Positions 16,671 to 25,323 of a stretch of DNA of 42,154 bases are shown piece after piece. Each line of letters starts with the position of its first letter. The stretch's first letter is position 1. The DNA is from Hyphococcus sp. Its GTDB lineage: Bacteria > Pseudomonadota > Alphaproteobacteria > Caulobacterales > Parvularculaceae. A program made the position numbers and the translations under genes. The notes beneath the pieces are model-generated. The model did not search any database, was not told where the DNA came from, and saw only the letters and a program-made list of their open reading frames with translations. The DNA is taken from NCBI GenBank assembly GCA_021776375.1, contig JAJFGA010000025.1, positions 1 to 42,154 of the forward strand. Reading direction: 5' to 3'.

Positions 16671-17354
16671 TCAGCGGGGGTCCATCTGACGGATGACGGC
16701 CGCAAAAGCCTGCAGCTTCTCCGGCACAAGCCGGTAAGCGTCCGCCTTGTCGCGAATGCCGGAACAGATGTCTACGCCATAAGGCCCGACCGTATCGACC
16801 GCGTCGGCGACATTGTCGGGCCCGAGACCGCCGGCGAGAAAAACCGGGACCGGGACCGCCTCGATAATCTGCCTGCTGATGGTCCAGTCATGGGTCTCGC
16901 CAGTGCCGCCAAGAGTGCGCGCCGACGTGCTGGGCTTTCCCGAGTCCAGCAAAATGACGTCAACACTTTGCGCTGCCTGCCTTGCCGCATCGACAGCGCC
17001 CGCATCCTCCACATGAATGACCTGCATCAGCCGTACAGCCTCATGCGCCTTGCGGATTGCATCATAGGCGCCGTGTTCCGGCGCATCGACGATCTGCACG
17101 GTGTTAACGCCGGTCGCGGCGATATGATCGGTGATCGCTTCGCCGTCGGTTCGGCTGGTTAGCAACGTAGTCCAGATATTATCGCCATGGCGAGCGCGAA
17201 CATGGGCGGCAATCTCACGGATTTTATCGTCAGATATGGGCCCTGGCCCGTTGGGCATCTCGGCCACAAGCCCCACCGCCGCCGCGCCGGCGGCAATGGC
17301 CATATCCGCCTCGTCGGCGGAGCGGATGCAGCAAACCTTGAAGTGAATAGCCAT
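16671..17354 (-). CDS. Phosphoribosylanthranilate isomerase (TrpF)-like protein
   Basis: 227 residues with a TIM-barrel TrpF outline. The N-terminal KVCCIRSADEAD (6-17) matches the KxCGI motif with Cys8 in the place of the catalytic Cys, but the next Gly is Cys9. LLDSG (135-139) gives Asp137 in the place of the general acid, GGTGETHDW (149-157) matches the GGTGxxFDW block, and AGGLGPDNV (174-182) and GVDICSGI (193-200) are the phosphate-binding loops. TrpF isomerises phosphoribosylanthranilate to CdRP in tryptophan synthesis. The altered motifs and the position among translation genes, away from trp genes, suggest a paralogue with another or narrower role; I do not know which. It lies 90 bp upstream of rbfA on the same strand. 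A normal trpF elsewhere in the genome would confirm paralogy. Confidence 0.8.
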   Translation of the reverse strand: MAIHFKVCCIRSADEADMAIAAGAAAVGLVAEMPNGPGPISDDKIREIAAHVRARHGDNIWTTLLTSRTDGEAITDHIAATGVNTVQIVDAPEHGAYDAIRKAHEAVRLMQVIHVEDAGAVDAARQAAQSVDVILLDSGKPSTSARTLGGTGETHDWTISRQIIEAVPVPVFLAGGLGPDNVADAVDTVGPYGVDICSGIRDKADAYRLVPEKLQAFAAVIRQMDPR

Positions 17355-17534
17355 ATCGGTGTCCTAGTTTGCCAATGGCGAGATAGACGGCCGTCATCTG
17401 CGCCGGAATTGTCACCACAGATAACATCTGCGTGAGGCGGGCGCCATTCATCGCGTCAAGATATCGCTCCGCCTCATGATGATTGCCGCGCGCACCCAGC
17501 TCCGCAACAACGGGACCAAACTGGAGGTGGAAAT

Positions 17535-17897
17535 ATGAGCTTTATCGGAAAAGTTATTATCACGGCATTCTTTGCCCTGGCGGCGCATATCGGCGTCATT
17601 GTTATTCTGGCCGGCGGACAATGGCCGATTTCAAACGCCTTCCTACAGGAGCTTATCTTGCGCTGGTCCATAGCAGCACTGTTTGCGCATTCTATATCCT
17701 GGCCATTTCCGGTGTTTTTAAACGCCGCCATTGTCGGGGGCTTGAGCGCGATCAATATGGCGTTTGTTGTGCTAACCTTTCAGGGACAATTTGCGTTTTT
17801 CCTGCGCGCACTCTTGACCAACGGAACCGGCGCCGTGGGCCTTATGGTCGGCGCGGCTACTGTAACGATGCTGGCAGCGAAGCGAGCTGAGATTTAA
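17535..17897 (+). CDS. Small four-helix membrane protein, unknown function
   Basis: 120 residues. Four hydrophobic segments are evident at about 7-27, 42-60, 62-82 and 92-113, with few charged residues outside the ends. An excellent ribosome site (GGAGGT, 17523-17528) precedes the ATG by 6 bases, which is the main reason to accept it over another frame that overlaps it. I do not recognise a family. It is transcribed opposite to its neighbours, between the TrpF-like gene (minus) and the GNAT gene (minus); its last 4 bases overlap the stop of the convergent GNAT gene. It may be an inner-membrane protein of a lineage-restricted family. Confidence 0.7.
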   Translation: MSFIGKVIITAFFALAAHIGVIVILAGGQWPISNAFLQELILRWSIAALFAHSISWPFPVFLNAAIVGGLSAINMAFVVLTFQGQFAFFLRALLTNGTGAVGLMVGAATVTMLAAKRAEI

Positions 17898-18415
17898 CGC
17901 CACGGCCGCGGATCGTCGTCGATCAGCGCCATAATGATAGAATCGCGCACGCCCATATGGGTTTTCCATGTTGCGCGGTGCAGGCCCTCACGCTGGAAAC
18001 CGAGCTTTTCAAAGGCCCGGATGCAAGCTCTATTGTCGGGATCAATATCAGCATAAAGCCTTCTCGCGCCGCGGCTTTCAAAAGCAATATCCAAAACCTG
18101 AGCCAGCGCCGCCGTTGCGTGACCGCGCCCATGAACCGCCGGCGAGACCATCACTCCGACCTCAAAGATGCTGGCGGCGCGCGCCATCAAGGTGATGCGC
18201 CCCAAAGCCGGTCCGTCCTCACACGCGACAATAGCCCAGCTCGTGTCTTCGGTTCCCGTCGTCCACTTGGTCAGCAAACGACAGGTCTCGGCAACGCTTG
18301 CCGTTGCCGGCCCCGACATTAACCGGCAACAGGCTTCATTGCCGAGAATGGCGTGCAGCGCTTGGGCGTCGCGGGCCGGATCTAGGCGGCGAAGAAAAAT
18401 TGGCGGCGTTATCAT
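17894..18415 (-). CDS. GNAT family N-acetyltransferase (RimJ/RimL type)
   Basis: 173 residues. The order is typical of the RimJ-like group: IFLRRLDPARDAQALHAILG at the start, the central strand ASIFEVGVMVSPA, the acetyl-CoA pyrophosphate loop HGRGHA (95-100) and the C-terminal NRACIRAFEKLGF (128-140) followed by REGLHRATWK. The enzyme transfers an acetyl group from acetyl-CoA to an amine; the acceptor (protein N-terminus, antibiotic or metabolite) cannot be read from sequence. It lies downstream of a hydrolase gene on the same strand with a 48-bp gap, and probably shares its transcript. Confidence 0.88.
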   Translation of the reverse strand: MITPPIFLRRLDPARDAQALHAILGNEACCRLMSGPATASVAETCRLLTKWTTGTEDTSWAIVACEDGPALGRITLMARAASIFEVGVMVSPAVHGRGHATAALAQVLDIAFESRGARRLYADIDPDNRACIRAFEKLGFQREGLHRATWKTHMGVRDSIIMALIDDDPRPWR

Positions 18416-18463
18416 CCGGCCATCAATACCCGAAAGGAACCGCGCGGAAAAGGCGCGCCTTGC

Positions 18464-19528
18464 CTACTCTTCGACGACGTCCAACGCCGCAGGGATTTCT
18501 TCGCTCACAGGTTCTGGAAACTGCGCACCATACCAGTCGACAATCGCCGCACCAATGGCCGGGCCGTTGTCTTCCTGCACAAAGTGGATACCCTCGCCAA
18601 GGAATTTGGCTTCGGTATTGGTCCAGTCCCTGCCGATTTTTTCTGCTTCTTCTTTCGTAACCAGCGCGCCGGGCTCAAAATAGAGCATCAATTTTGGTAC
18701 GGATGATGTCGGCAGCCAATTGACGAAAGGTCGCATCCGGTCGGCAACATCTTCCGGCGATCCGTCAAACGGGATCTGGCGCGGCCAGACAAGCGTCGGA
18801 AGGCGCGAGCCGAATGTCGGAAACGGTTCGCGGTAGGCGTCCATCTCTGCTTCGGAAAGTTCACGCACTACGCTGAGCGGCAGGACCTTTTCGACAAAGC
18901 CGTTGCCGCCCATGATCAAAAACTCGCCGACGCCGGGCGTGCGAAAAGCGGTGAAGAGGTTTTTCGGAAGCGGGTCGAGATCATCCATCGAGGCAATACG
19001 ATGGATCGATTCCATAAAGACGATGCCCTTCACATTGTCCTGATGGCGATAGGCATAATCAAAGCCGAGCGCAGAGCCCCAATCGTGAATCACGAGGGTG
19101 ACGTCAGCCAGCTCCAGAGCGTCAATAAACCTTTCGATATAGTCCGCATGCTCAGCAAATGTGTAGCCGATGTCGGGCCGGTCGGAGGCGCCAAAACCGA
19201 TATTATCGACCGCGATCACGCGCCCGCCAGAGGCTGCGACCGCCGGAACGACATCGCGCCATAGATATGATGATGTGGGATTGCCGTGGAGGAACAAAAA
19301 GACCGGACCGTCTTTGTCGCCCTCATCAATGTAATGCATGCGGGCGCCATTGACGGCGACATAATGGGACGTGAACGGATAACCCGACCAAACCTCGGAC
19401 ATCTGGCGCTGAGGCTTCTGAACCGGATCAGGCCCGAGCGTAGTTAAATAGAACGAAAAACCAACGATCGCGACCAGCGCAATCAAAATGACGCGAAACA
19501 GCCACTTAAATAAAAAACCCACGACCAA
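18464..19528 (-). CDS. Membrane-anchored alpha/beta hydrolase of haloalkane dehalogenase type
   Basis: 354 residues. An N-terminal membrane anchor (about 8-28) precedes the alpha/beta-hydrolase domain. The catalytic set of class II haloalkane dehalogenases is present: HGNPTSSYLWR with halide-binding Asn83, nucleophile Asp149 and halide-binding Trp150 in VIHDWGSALG, acid Glu173 in FMESIH, and His315 in GEGIHFVQEDNG. Haloalkane dehalogenases split carbon-halogen bonds by hydrolysis. Cap-domain differences could change the substrate, so halide release is inference. The start is TTG at 19528 or GTG at 19522; GGGG lies about 8 bases before the GTG. It follows infB by 70 bp on the same strand. Confidence 0.85.
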   Translation of the reverse strand: MVVGFLFKWLFRVILIALVAIVGFSFYLTTLGPDPVQKPQRQMSEVWSGYPFTSHYVAVNGARMHYIDEGDKDGPVFLFLHGNPTSSYLWRDVVPAVAASGGRVIAVDNIGFGASDRPDIGYTFAEHADYIERFIDALELADVTLVIHDWGSALGFDYAYRHQDNVKGIVFMESIHRIASMDDLDPLPKNLFTAFRTPGVGEFLIMGGNGFVEKVLPLSVVRELSEAEMDAYREPFPTFGSRLPTLVWPRQIPFDGSPEDVADRMRPFVNWLPTSSVPKLMLYFEPGALVTKEEAEKIGRDWTNTEAKFLGEGIHFVQEDNGPAIGAAIVDWYGAQFPEPVSEEIPAALDVVEE

Positions 19529-19598
19529 TACCCCTCAACTTGAAGCTCGTAACAAGCCGCAGAAGGTATTCGCTAGAAGCGGATCCGACAAGTGCGTC

Positions 19599-22190
19599 TT
19601 AAAGCGTCCGTTTGATGGTCTCGACCGAGAAGCACTCAATGGTGTCGCCAACGCGCATGTCTTCGTAATTGGCAAAGCTCATGCCGCATTCCTGGCCCAT
19701 GGGCACGTCGTTAACGTCGTCCTTGAAGCGTTTGAGCTGGGAGAGCTCGCCCTCGTGGATGACGACATCGTCGCGGATAAGCCGCACCGATGCGCCGCGC
19801 TTGACCTGACCTTCGGTGACGCGGCAACCAGCGACCTTGCCTTGTTTGGAAATGTTGAAGACTTCAAGAATTTCCGCATTGCCGAGGAACGTCTCGCGCA
19901 ATTCCGGCGCGAGCATGCCGGAAAGAACAGCTTTGATGTCATCGATGAGATCGTAAATCACCGCATAATAGCGGATTTCCACGTGGCCGCGTTCGGCAGC
20001 ATCGCGCGCTTGCTTATTGGCGCGAACATTAAAGCCAAGCACCGGGGCGGCGGACGCCTCGGCCAGAACGACGTCACTTTCGGAAATCCCGCCGACGCCG
20101 GTATGGAGAACTTTAACCCGCACCTCATCGGTAGAAACCTTTTCAAGCGAGGAAACAATCGCCTCAACAGAGCCTTGTACATCGCCTTTGATAACGATCG
20201 GCAGCTCTTTGATTTGCGAATCTTGAAGCTGCGCCATCATCTGCTCAAGCGAGGTGCCGGAGGTTTGTGCAACATCGCTATCGCGACGCGCGCGACGACG
20301 GAATTCGCCAATCTCGCGAGCTCTCGCCTCGCTCTCAACAACATGGAACGTGTCGCCTGGATTAGGTACGCCGTTCAGCCCGAGCACCTCGACCGGAACC
20401 GCAGGGCCAGCTTCCTTGACCGTCGCGCCTCTATCGTCGGTCATGGCGCGCACGCGCCCCCACTCGCTGCCGACCACAAGAATGTCGCCGCGCTTCAACG
20501 TCCCGTTCGCAACCAGCAATGTGGTCACCGCGCCACGGCCTTTATCTAGGCGGGCCTCAACAACAGCGCCGCTTGCCGGACGCTTGGGATTGGCTTTCAG
20601 CTCCAGAAGCTCCGACTGCAGAAGAATTGCGTCCTGCAATCCGTCAAGATTGAGTTTCTTCAGCGCCGAGACTTCAATATCTTGCACCTGACCACCCATG
20701 GCCTCGACCTGGATCTCATGTTGGAGAAGGTCGGTGCGCACTTTGTTGGCGTCGGCGTCGGGCTTGTCGATTTTGTTGATCGCAACAATGATCGGAACGC
20801 CTGCCGCCTTGGCGTGACTGATCGCTTCTTCGGTCTGCGGCATGATGGAATCATCGGCCGCAACAACCAGAATGATAATGTCGGTAACGCTGGCGCCGCG
20901 CGCACGCATCTGCGTAAAGGCGGCGTGGCCTGGCGTATCGAGGAATGTGATTTTGCGATCATCGCCCAGATTAACCTGATAGGCGCCGATATGCTGGGTG
21001 ATGCCGCCGGCCTCGCCGCCGACCACATCGGTCTCGCGCAAAGCGTCCAAAAGCGACGTTTTGCCGTGATCGACATGGCCCATGATGGTGATCACAGGCG
21101 GGCGCGGCTCAAGCGCGGCGTCATCATCAGCCGCGCCGTCAAGGCCTTCTTCAACATCGGATTCCGCCACGCGCTTGATGGTATGGCCGAAATCTTCCGC
21201 CACAAGTTGCGCGGTGTCGGCGTCAAGCATCGTGGCGCCGGTGACCATCTGGCCCTGCGACATCAATTCCCGAACCACATCAACCGCACGCATCGACATC
21301 CGCGCGGCGAGGTCCTGAACGGTGATGGTCTCGGGGATGATCACTTCACGGATAACGCGTTTGCCATCGCCGCGCTGCTGGCGCGCCTTCTTCTCACGTT
21401 CGCGCGCGCGCTTGACCGACGCCAGCGAGCGTTGCCGCTCTTCGTCGTCGAGCGCATTGCCGATAGTCAGCTTGCCGGTGCGCCGGCGCGGCGTCTCTTT
21501 GGATTTTGCCTGGCGGTCGTCGCCGGCGATATTGCGTTTGGTTTTCAACCGGCCGCCGAGCTGCGCCAGCGGATTGTTGGCGTCGGCTGCAATCGCGTTG
21601 GGGTCGGCTTCAGCAGCGGGTTTCCCACGCGTATCGGTTTTGGCGGCGCTGCGCATTTTGCGCTCGCGCTCTTCTTCTTCAAGCGCCGCTTGCGCGCGCT
21701 CTTCTGCGATGCGGCGGATCTCGGCTTCTTTGGCGCGTTTTTCTTCGTCATCGGCGCGGCGCTTGCGATCCACCTCAAGCTTCGCGCGCTCCTCGGTTTC
21801 GCGCGCTTCGCGGGCCTCACGCTCTGAGGCGGCGCGTTTGTCACGCTCGGCTTTGTCGCGGCGCGCATTGGCCAGCGCGCCGGCGCGCGCGGTTTTTTCG
21901 TCGTTGGAAAGGGTTTTTAAAACCGCGCCTTTTTTCTTGGCGTCATCAGAAGCGGGTGCTTTCGGGGCGGTTTTCGCGGCTGGCTTGGGCGCGGCTTTTT
22001 GTTCCGGCGCGGCATCCGCGGCGGCTGCTTTTTTCGGCCCTAAAACACGGCGGCGTTTGGTTTCGACCACAACCGTTTTTGAACGGCCATGCGAAAAGCT
22101 CTGCTTGACCGCACCGGTCTCGGTGCGGCGCAAGGTTAAGGGACGGCGCCCTTTTGCCGGCGTATCTTCGGTTTCGACCTCGTCGCTCAT
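19599..22190 (-). CDS. infB: Translation initiation factor IF-2
   Basis: 863 residues. The first 300 or so are a charged, Ala/Lys/Arg/Glu-rich N-domain with a long coiled-coil-like stretch (about 95-185), followed by an IF2N domain with [20 protein letters not shown]. The GTPase domain starts near residue 365: G1 [16 protein letters not shown]2 [13 protein letters not shown]3 [16 protein letters not shown] and G4 NKIDKPDAD. Domains II-IV end with the fMet-tRNA-binding C2 domain ([19 protein letters not shown]). The factor delivers initiator tRNA to the 30S subunit. GGAG lies 5 bases before the ATG. It lies downstream of ylxR with a 126-bp gap, as in related genomes; the next gene is an unrelated hydrolase rather than rbfA. 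Confidence 0.99.
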   Translation of the reverse strand: MSDEVETEDTPAKGRRPLTLRRTETGAVKQSFSHGRSKTVVVETKRRRVLGPKKAAAADAAPEQKAAPKPAAKTAPKAPASDDAKKKGAVLKTLSNDEKTARAGALANARRDKAERDKRAASEREAREARETEERAKLEVDRKRRADDEEKRAKEAEIRRIAEERAQAALEEEERERKMRSAAKTDTRGKPAAEADPNAIAADANNPLAQLGGRLKTKRNIAGDDRQAKSKETPRRRTGKLTIGNALDDEERQRSLASVKRAREREKKARQQRGDGKRVIREVIIPETITVQDLAARMSMRAVDVVRELMSQGQMVTGATMLDADTAQLVAEDFGHTIKRVAESDVEEGLDGAADDDAALEPRPPVITIMGHVDHGKTSLLDALRETDVVGGEAGGITQHIGAYQVNLGDDRKITFLDTPGHAAFTQMRARGASVTDIIILVVAADDSIMPQTEEAISHAKAAGVPIIVAINKIDKPDADANKVRTDLLQHEIQVEAMGGQVQDIEVSALKKLNLDGLQDAILLQSELLELKANPKRPASGAVVEARLDKGRGAVTTLLVANGTLKRGDILVVGSEWGRVRAMTDDRGATVKEAGPAVPVEVLGLNGVPNPGDTFHVVESEARAREIGEFRRRARRDSDVAQTSGTSLEQMMAQLQDSQIKELPIVIKGDVQGSVEAIVSSLEKVSTDEVRVKVLHTGVGGISESDVVLAEASAAPVLGFNVRANKQARDAAERGHVEIRYYAVIYDLIDDIKAVLSGMLAPELRETFLGNAEILEVFNISKQGKVAGCRVTEGQVKRGASVRLIRDDVVIHEGELSQLKRFKDDVNDVPMGQECGMSFANYEDMRVGDTIECFSVETIKRTL

Positions 22191-22316
22191 CCAAACTCCA
22201 ATTTGCGCTTTTCAAAAAGCGCGCTTTCATCGCCGCCGATCCCATCGACAGGCCTATTTCGAAAGCCGCCAAGGACATACAGCCCAAAGCAGCCGGGGTC
22301 CACCAATGAACCCTAA

Positions 22317-22883
22317 TTAATGCGCCCCATCCGGTGCGCGAAATCCTTCAAGGCGCGTTGCCGCGCGTAAAATCCGCTCCGCCGCCGCGCCGCCTTGAAC
22401 CGCGGCGTGAATAACGTTGTCGCGCCCAAGGGCGGCTGATAATTCACGCTCGTCAAACAGCGCAATCTGCGCAGCACCGCTCGCCAGCGCCTGTAACTTT
22501 CTAACACCGTCCGCCGCGCCGTCGCGCGCCGAAATCAACACCGCGACTTTCCCGTCCTTCAAAGCCGCGCGAACCTTTTCAAAACCGATAACCACATCGC
22601 CGCTCCGCCGTCCGAGACCGAGAGCCGAAAGCGCGGCTTTGGCAAGGCCCGCCTCAATCCGTGCCTCAAGATCACCTGAGACTTTCGCCTCACCCTTAAA
22701 CGACCGTGCAAAGGCCTGCTGCTTGACCGCCGCGGCGAGGGCGTCCGCGCTGGCCGACACCCAGGCGCCGCGTCCCGGCAGCTTGCCGGAAAAGTCCGGC
22801 GTCACCACTGCGTCGGGCGAAAGCACAAACCGGACAAAGCCTTCGGGCGAGCCCGTCCGCCCGGTGGCGATGCACCGGCGCAT
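22317..22883 (-). CDS. ylxR: YlxR/DUF448 family RNA-binding protein with L7Ae-like C-domain
   Basis: 188 residues. The N-terminal YlxR domain (1-80) begins RRCIATGRTGSPEGFVRFV and contains the GRGAW motif at 37-41, close to the family's GRGAYL. The C-terminal half (about 85-175), with GDVVIGFEKVRAALKDGKVA and RKLQALASGAAQIALFD, looks like the L7Ae/L30e-like domain fused to YlxR in alphaproteobacteria. YlxR has been reported to bind RNase P RNA and to influence transcription; its function here is inferred from family. The frame is open back into the nusA end but has no ATG, GTG or TTG there, so the ATG at 22883 with AAGGA about 10 bases upstream is taken. It is placed between nusA and infB, the standard order. 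Confidence 0.92.
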   Translation of the reverse strand: MRRCIATGRTGSPEGFVRFVLSPDAVVTPDFSGKLPGRGAWVSASADALAAAVKQQAFARSFKGEAKVSGDLEARIEAGLAKAALSALGLGRRSGDVVIGFEKVRAALKDGKVAVLISARDGAADGVRKLQALASGAAQIALFDERELSAALGRDNVIHAAVQGGAAAERILRAATRLEGFRAPDGAH

Positions 22884-22950
22884 CCGTGGATCGTCCTTCT
22901 GCGGCGGCGCCGGAGGCGCAACGGCATCAAGCTCAGTGCCAAGTTTTGTA

Positions 22951-24585
22951 TCAGGCGACTGCGTCAGCGGTAGCTTGCTCCTCTGCTTCTTTCAGTTCTT
23001 TTTCTTCCTGTTCAGCGCGCATCGCATCGAGGTCTTCTTGGGTAATCCAACCGGCCTTGAGGCGCACGCGGATGATCATATCTTCGGCTTCCTCGGCGGT
23101 AATTTTGTAGGCCTCGAGAATGCCGTCATAGTGCTTGCGCTCGCCATCAACCCGCTCGGTCCAGCCGACAAGGTCGTCGGTTGCGCAACCGGCAAGGTCT
23201 TCCAGCGACTTGATGTCGTTTTCGCCAAGGGAGACAACCATCTTCAAATCAAGCCCCTCGACCGCGACAACATCGTCGCTAACGCCAAGCTCTTTGCGTT
23301 TATCGTCGAGCTTTTTGTTTTCCGCTTCGATGAAATCACGCGCCCGCGCCTGCAGCTCTTGCGCCGTGTCTTCGTCAAGCCCGTCAATCTCGGTCAGTTC
23401 ATCAACGTCCACAAATGCGATTTCTTCAATCTTCGCAAACCCTTCAGACACCAACAACCCGGCCATCATATCATCGACGTCAAGGCCGGCCATAAACGCT
23501 TCAGACCGTATACGGAATTCTTCCTGGCGCTTGGCGCTTTCGGCTTCCTCGGTCATGATGTCGATCTCGTAGCCGGAAAGCTGCGAGGCGAGGCGTACAT
23601 TCTGACCGCGCCGGCCGATCGCCAGTGACAATTGTTCGTCCGGCACAACCACTTCGATACGCTCAAGCTCTTCGTCGAGCACAACCTTGCTGACCTCTGC
23701 CGGCGCCAACGCATTAACGACGAAAGTTGCGTCGTCAGGCGACCACGGCACGATGTCGATTTTTTCTCCGCCCAGCTCGTTGACCACCGCCTGAACACGG
23801 CTGCCGCGCATGCCGACGCAAGCCCCGACCGGGTCAATCCCGCCATCATTGGACATTACGCCGATTTTGGCGCGGCTGCCCGGATCGCGCGCAACCGCGC
23901 GGATTTCAATAACGCCGTCATAGACTTCCGGCACTTCCTGCTCGAACAGTTTCGCCATGAATTGCGGATGCGCGCGCGACAGAAAAATCTGCGGGCCCCG
24001 TGTCTCACGGCGCACTTCCATAATATAGGCCCGCACACGATCATTATTGCGATAATTCTCGCGCGGCAATTGCTGGTCGCGGCGGATGATCGCCTCGGCT
24101 TTGCCTAGATCGACGATCACATGACCATATTCAACACGCTTAACAACGCCGTTGATGATCTCGCCGACGCGACCTTTAAAGTCTTCATACTGACGTTCGC
24201 GCTCTGCGTCCCGCACTTTCTGGGTGATGACCTGCTTGGCGGCCATCGCCGCAACCCGGCCGAAATCAATCGGCGGCAGGGGATCGGACATAAAGTCGCC
24301 GATTTCAGCTTCCGGATTTCGCTGGCGCGCTTCAGCAAGCGTTATCTCTGCGGAATCGTTTTCGATCTCTTCAACCACCTCAAGCAAACGCCAAAGTCTG
24401 GTCTCGCCGGTCTTGGGATTGATCTCAGCCTTAACGTTGGTCTCATGGCCGTAGCGCGAGCGCGCCGCCCGGGCGAGCGCGTCTTCCATCGCTTCAATCA
24501 CCAGCGTTGGCTCAATCGATTTCTCGCGAGCGACCGCATCGGCGATCTGGATCAGTTCAAGTTTATTGGCGCTAATCGCGTTCAC
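22951..24585 (-). CDS. nusA: Transcription termination/antitermination factor NusA
   Basis: 544 residues. The N-terminal RNA-polymerase-binding domain (about 1-125) is followed by an S1 domain (GRVGEIINGVVKRVEYGHVI), then two KH domains with DPGSRAKIGVMSNDGGIDPV, ACVGMRGSRVQAVVNELGGE and LAIGRRGQNVRLASQL. The C-terminal region has two acidic helix-hairpin-helix repeats (LLVSEGFAKIEEIAFVDVDE; LGENDIKSLEDLAGCATDDL). NusA slows elongation, stimulates intrinsic termination and takes part in rRNA antitermination. The start is a GTG whose GTGA overlaps the rimP stop by 4 bp, showing translational coupling. ylxR follows after 67 bp. Confidence 0.98.
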   Translation of the reverse strand: MNAISANKLELIQIADAVAREKSIEPTLVIEAMEDALARAARSRYGHETNVKAEINPKTGETRLWRLLEVVEEIENDSAEITLAEARQRNPEAEIGDFMSDPLPPIDFGRVAAMAAKQVITQKVRDAERERQYEDFKGRVGEIINGVVKRVEYGHVIVDLGKAEAIIRRDQQLPRENYRNNDRVRAYIMEVRRETRGPQIFLSRAHPQFMAKLFEQEVPEVYDGVIEIRAVARDPGSRAKIGVMSNDGGIDPVGACVGMRGSRVQAVVNELGGEKIDIVPWSPDDATFVVNALAPAEVSKVVLDEELERIEVVVPDEQLSLAIGRRGQNVRLASQLSGYEIDIMTEEAESAKRQEEFRIRSEAFMAGLDVDDMMAGLLVSEGFAKIEEIAFVDVDELTEIDGLDEDTAQELQARARDFIEAENKKLDDKRKELGVSDDVVAVEGLDLKMVVSLGENDIKSLEDLAGCATDDLVGWTERVDGERKHYDGILEAYKITAEEAEDMIIRVRLKAGWITQEDLDAMRAEQEEKELKEAEEQATADAVA

Positions 24586-25118
24586 GATTGGTCTCCATCA
24601 TGATGTTCTTGCTCCTGCATAGTGTTTTTTGCAGCCCTCAGGCTTTCGGTAACCAATTCATCGGTCAAAACCAGCTTGGCGCTGGCGATCCACTCCATTG
24701 GAAAGAGCGCGGTCTCATCCTCGCCCTCGATATCGAACGCAACCTTGCCGTCATCGATGCCGGCGACGACGCCGGAAAACCGCTTGCGGCCCTCAACCAA
24801 CCGGTTCAGCTCCAGCTTCGCAGGCCAGCCGCGCCAGTCCTCAAAATCTTTCGCCCTCACCAACGGACGGTCGATCCCCGGTGAGGACACTTCAAGATTG
24901 TAACTGCCGTCTATCGGGTCCGCTTCCTCAAGCACCGGCGACAAAGCGCGAGAGAGGCTGGCGCAGTCTTTCGCCGACATGGTCTTGTCGGAACGCTCGG
25001 CCATAACCTGGAGAACTTTGGTGCTGCCGCCGGTGACCTTAACGCGCACCAGCTCAAACCCGGCCGTCTCTACGGCAGGGTTGATAAGGTCAAACAACTG
25101 TTGGTCTTGCAGCGTCAA
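24582..25118 (-). CDS. rimP: Ribosome maturation factor RimP
   Basis: 178 residues. The family blocks are DLINPAVETAGFELVRVKVTGG near the start, the CASLSRALSPVLEEADPIDG segment and the YNLEVSSPGIDRPLVRAKDF motif; the second domain is the small SH3-like barrel (KRFSGVVAGIDDGKVAFDIE). RimP helps early 30S subunit maturation. The tail after residue 160 is polar (MQEQEHHDGDQS). It is the first gene of the rimP-nusA-ylxR-infB run and is coupled to nusA by a 4-base overlap. A strong hairpin with a T run lies 35-60 bp upstream and could attenuate the operon. Confidence 0.97.
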   Translation of the reverse strand: MTLQDQQLFDLINPAVETAGFELVRVKVTGGSTKVLQVMAERSDKTMSAKDCASLSRALSPVLEEADPIDGSYNLEVSSPGIDRPLVRAKDFEDWRGWPAKLELNRLVEGRKRFSGVVAGIDDGKVAFDIEGEDETALFPMEWIASAKLVLTDELVTESLRAAKNTMQEQEHHDGDQS

Positions 25119-25151
25119 ACTTCGGGCCTTTGAAACACCTATTCAGGTAAT

Positions 25152-25182
25152 GAAAAAGCGGGCCCCGCGGGGCCCGCTTTCG
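25152..25182 (-). terminator. Intrinsic terminator or attenuator ahead of rimP
   Basis: The stem AAAGCGGGCCCC/GGGGCCCGCTTT around 25154-25180 is followed on the minus strand by a TTTTT tract. It lies about 35 bp before the rimP ATG. No minus-strand gene lies just upstream, so it is more likely an attenuator in the rimP-nusA-infB leader than the end of another gene; on the plus strand the T run is too short. Confidence 0.65.
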
Positions 25183-25220
25183 ATTATTCGATAGCGTTTG
25201 AGGGCTATATAAGGCGCCTA

Positions 25221-25251
25221 TGCGGACTTGTCAGCCCCTGAGCGGTCCGCA
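25221..25251. promoter_or_regulatory. Stem-loop in the rimP/VPLPA intergenic region
   Basis: TGCGGAC at 25221-25227 pairs with GTCCGCA at 25245-25251, and inside it TCAG pairs with CTGA. The hairpin lacks a T run on either strand. On the minus strand it would be in the rimP leader, upstream of the terminator-like hairpin, so an antiterminator or protein-binding role is possible. Confidence 0.4.
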
Positions 25252-25323
25252 ATGACGAATATACTTAGAAATCTGGCGCCAGTCTTGAAGTCTTTCCTCT
25301 GACAGAAATGACGGGTGCGGGCC

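Noticed and set aside
19488-21827. Long plus-strand frames opposite infB (353 and 381 codons)
   Set aside because: They mirror the infB coding sequence, which has all IF-2 motifs; no ribosome site or family match is seen.
22417-23628. 403-codon plus-strand frame opposite ylxR and nusA
   Set aside because: It spans two well-supported genes on the other strand and shows only low-complexity Ser/Arg/Ala composition.
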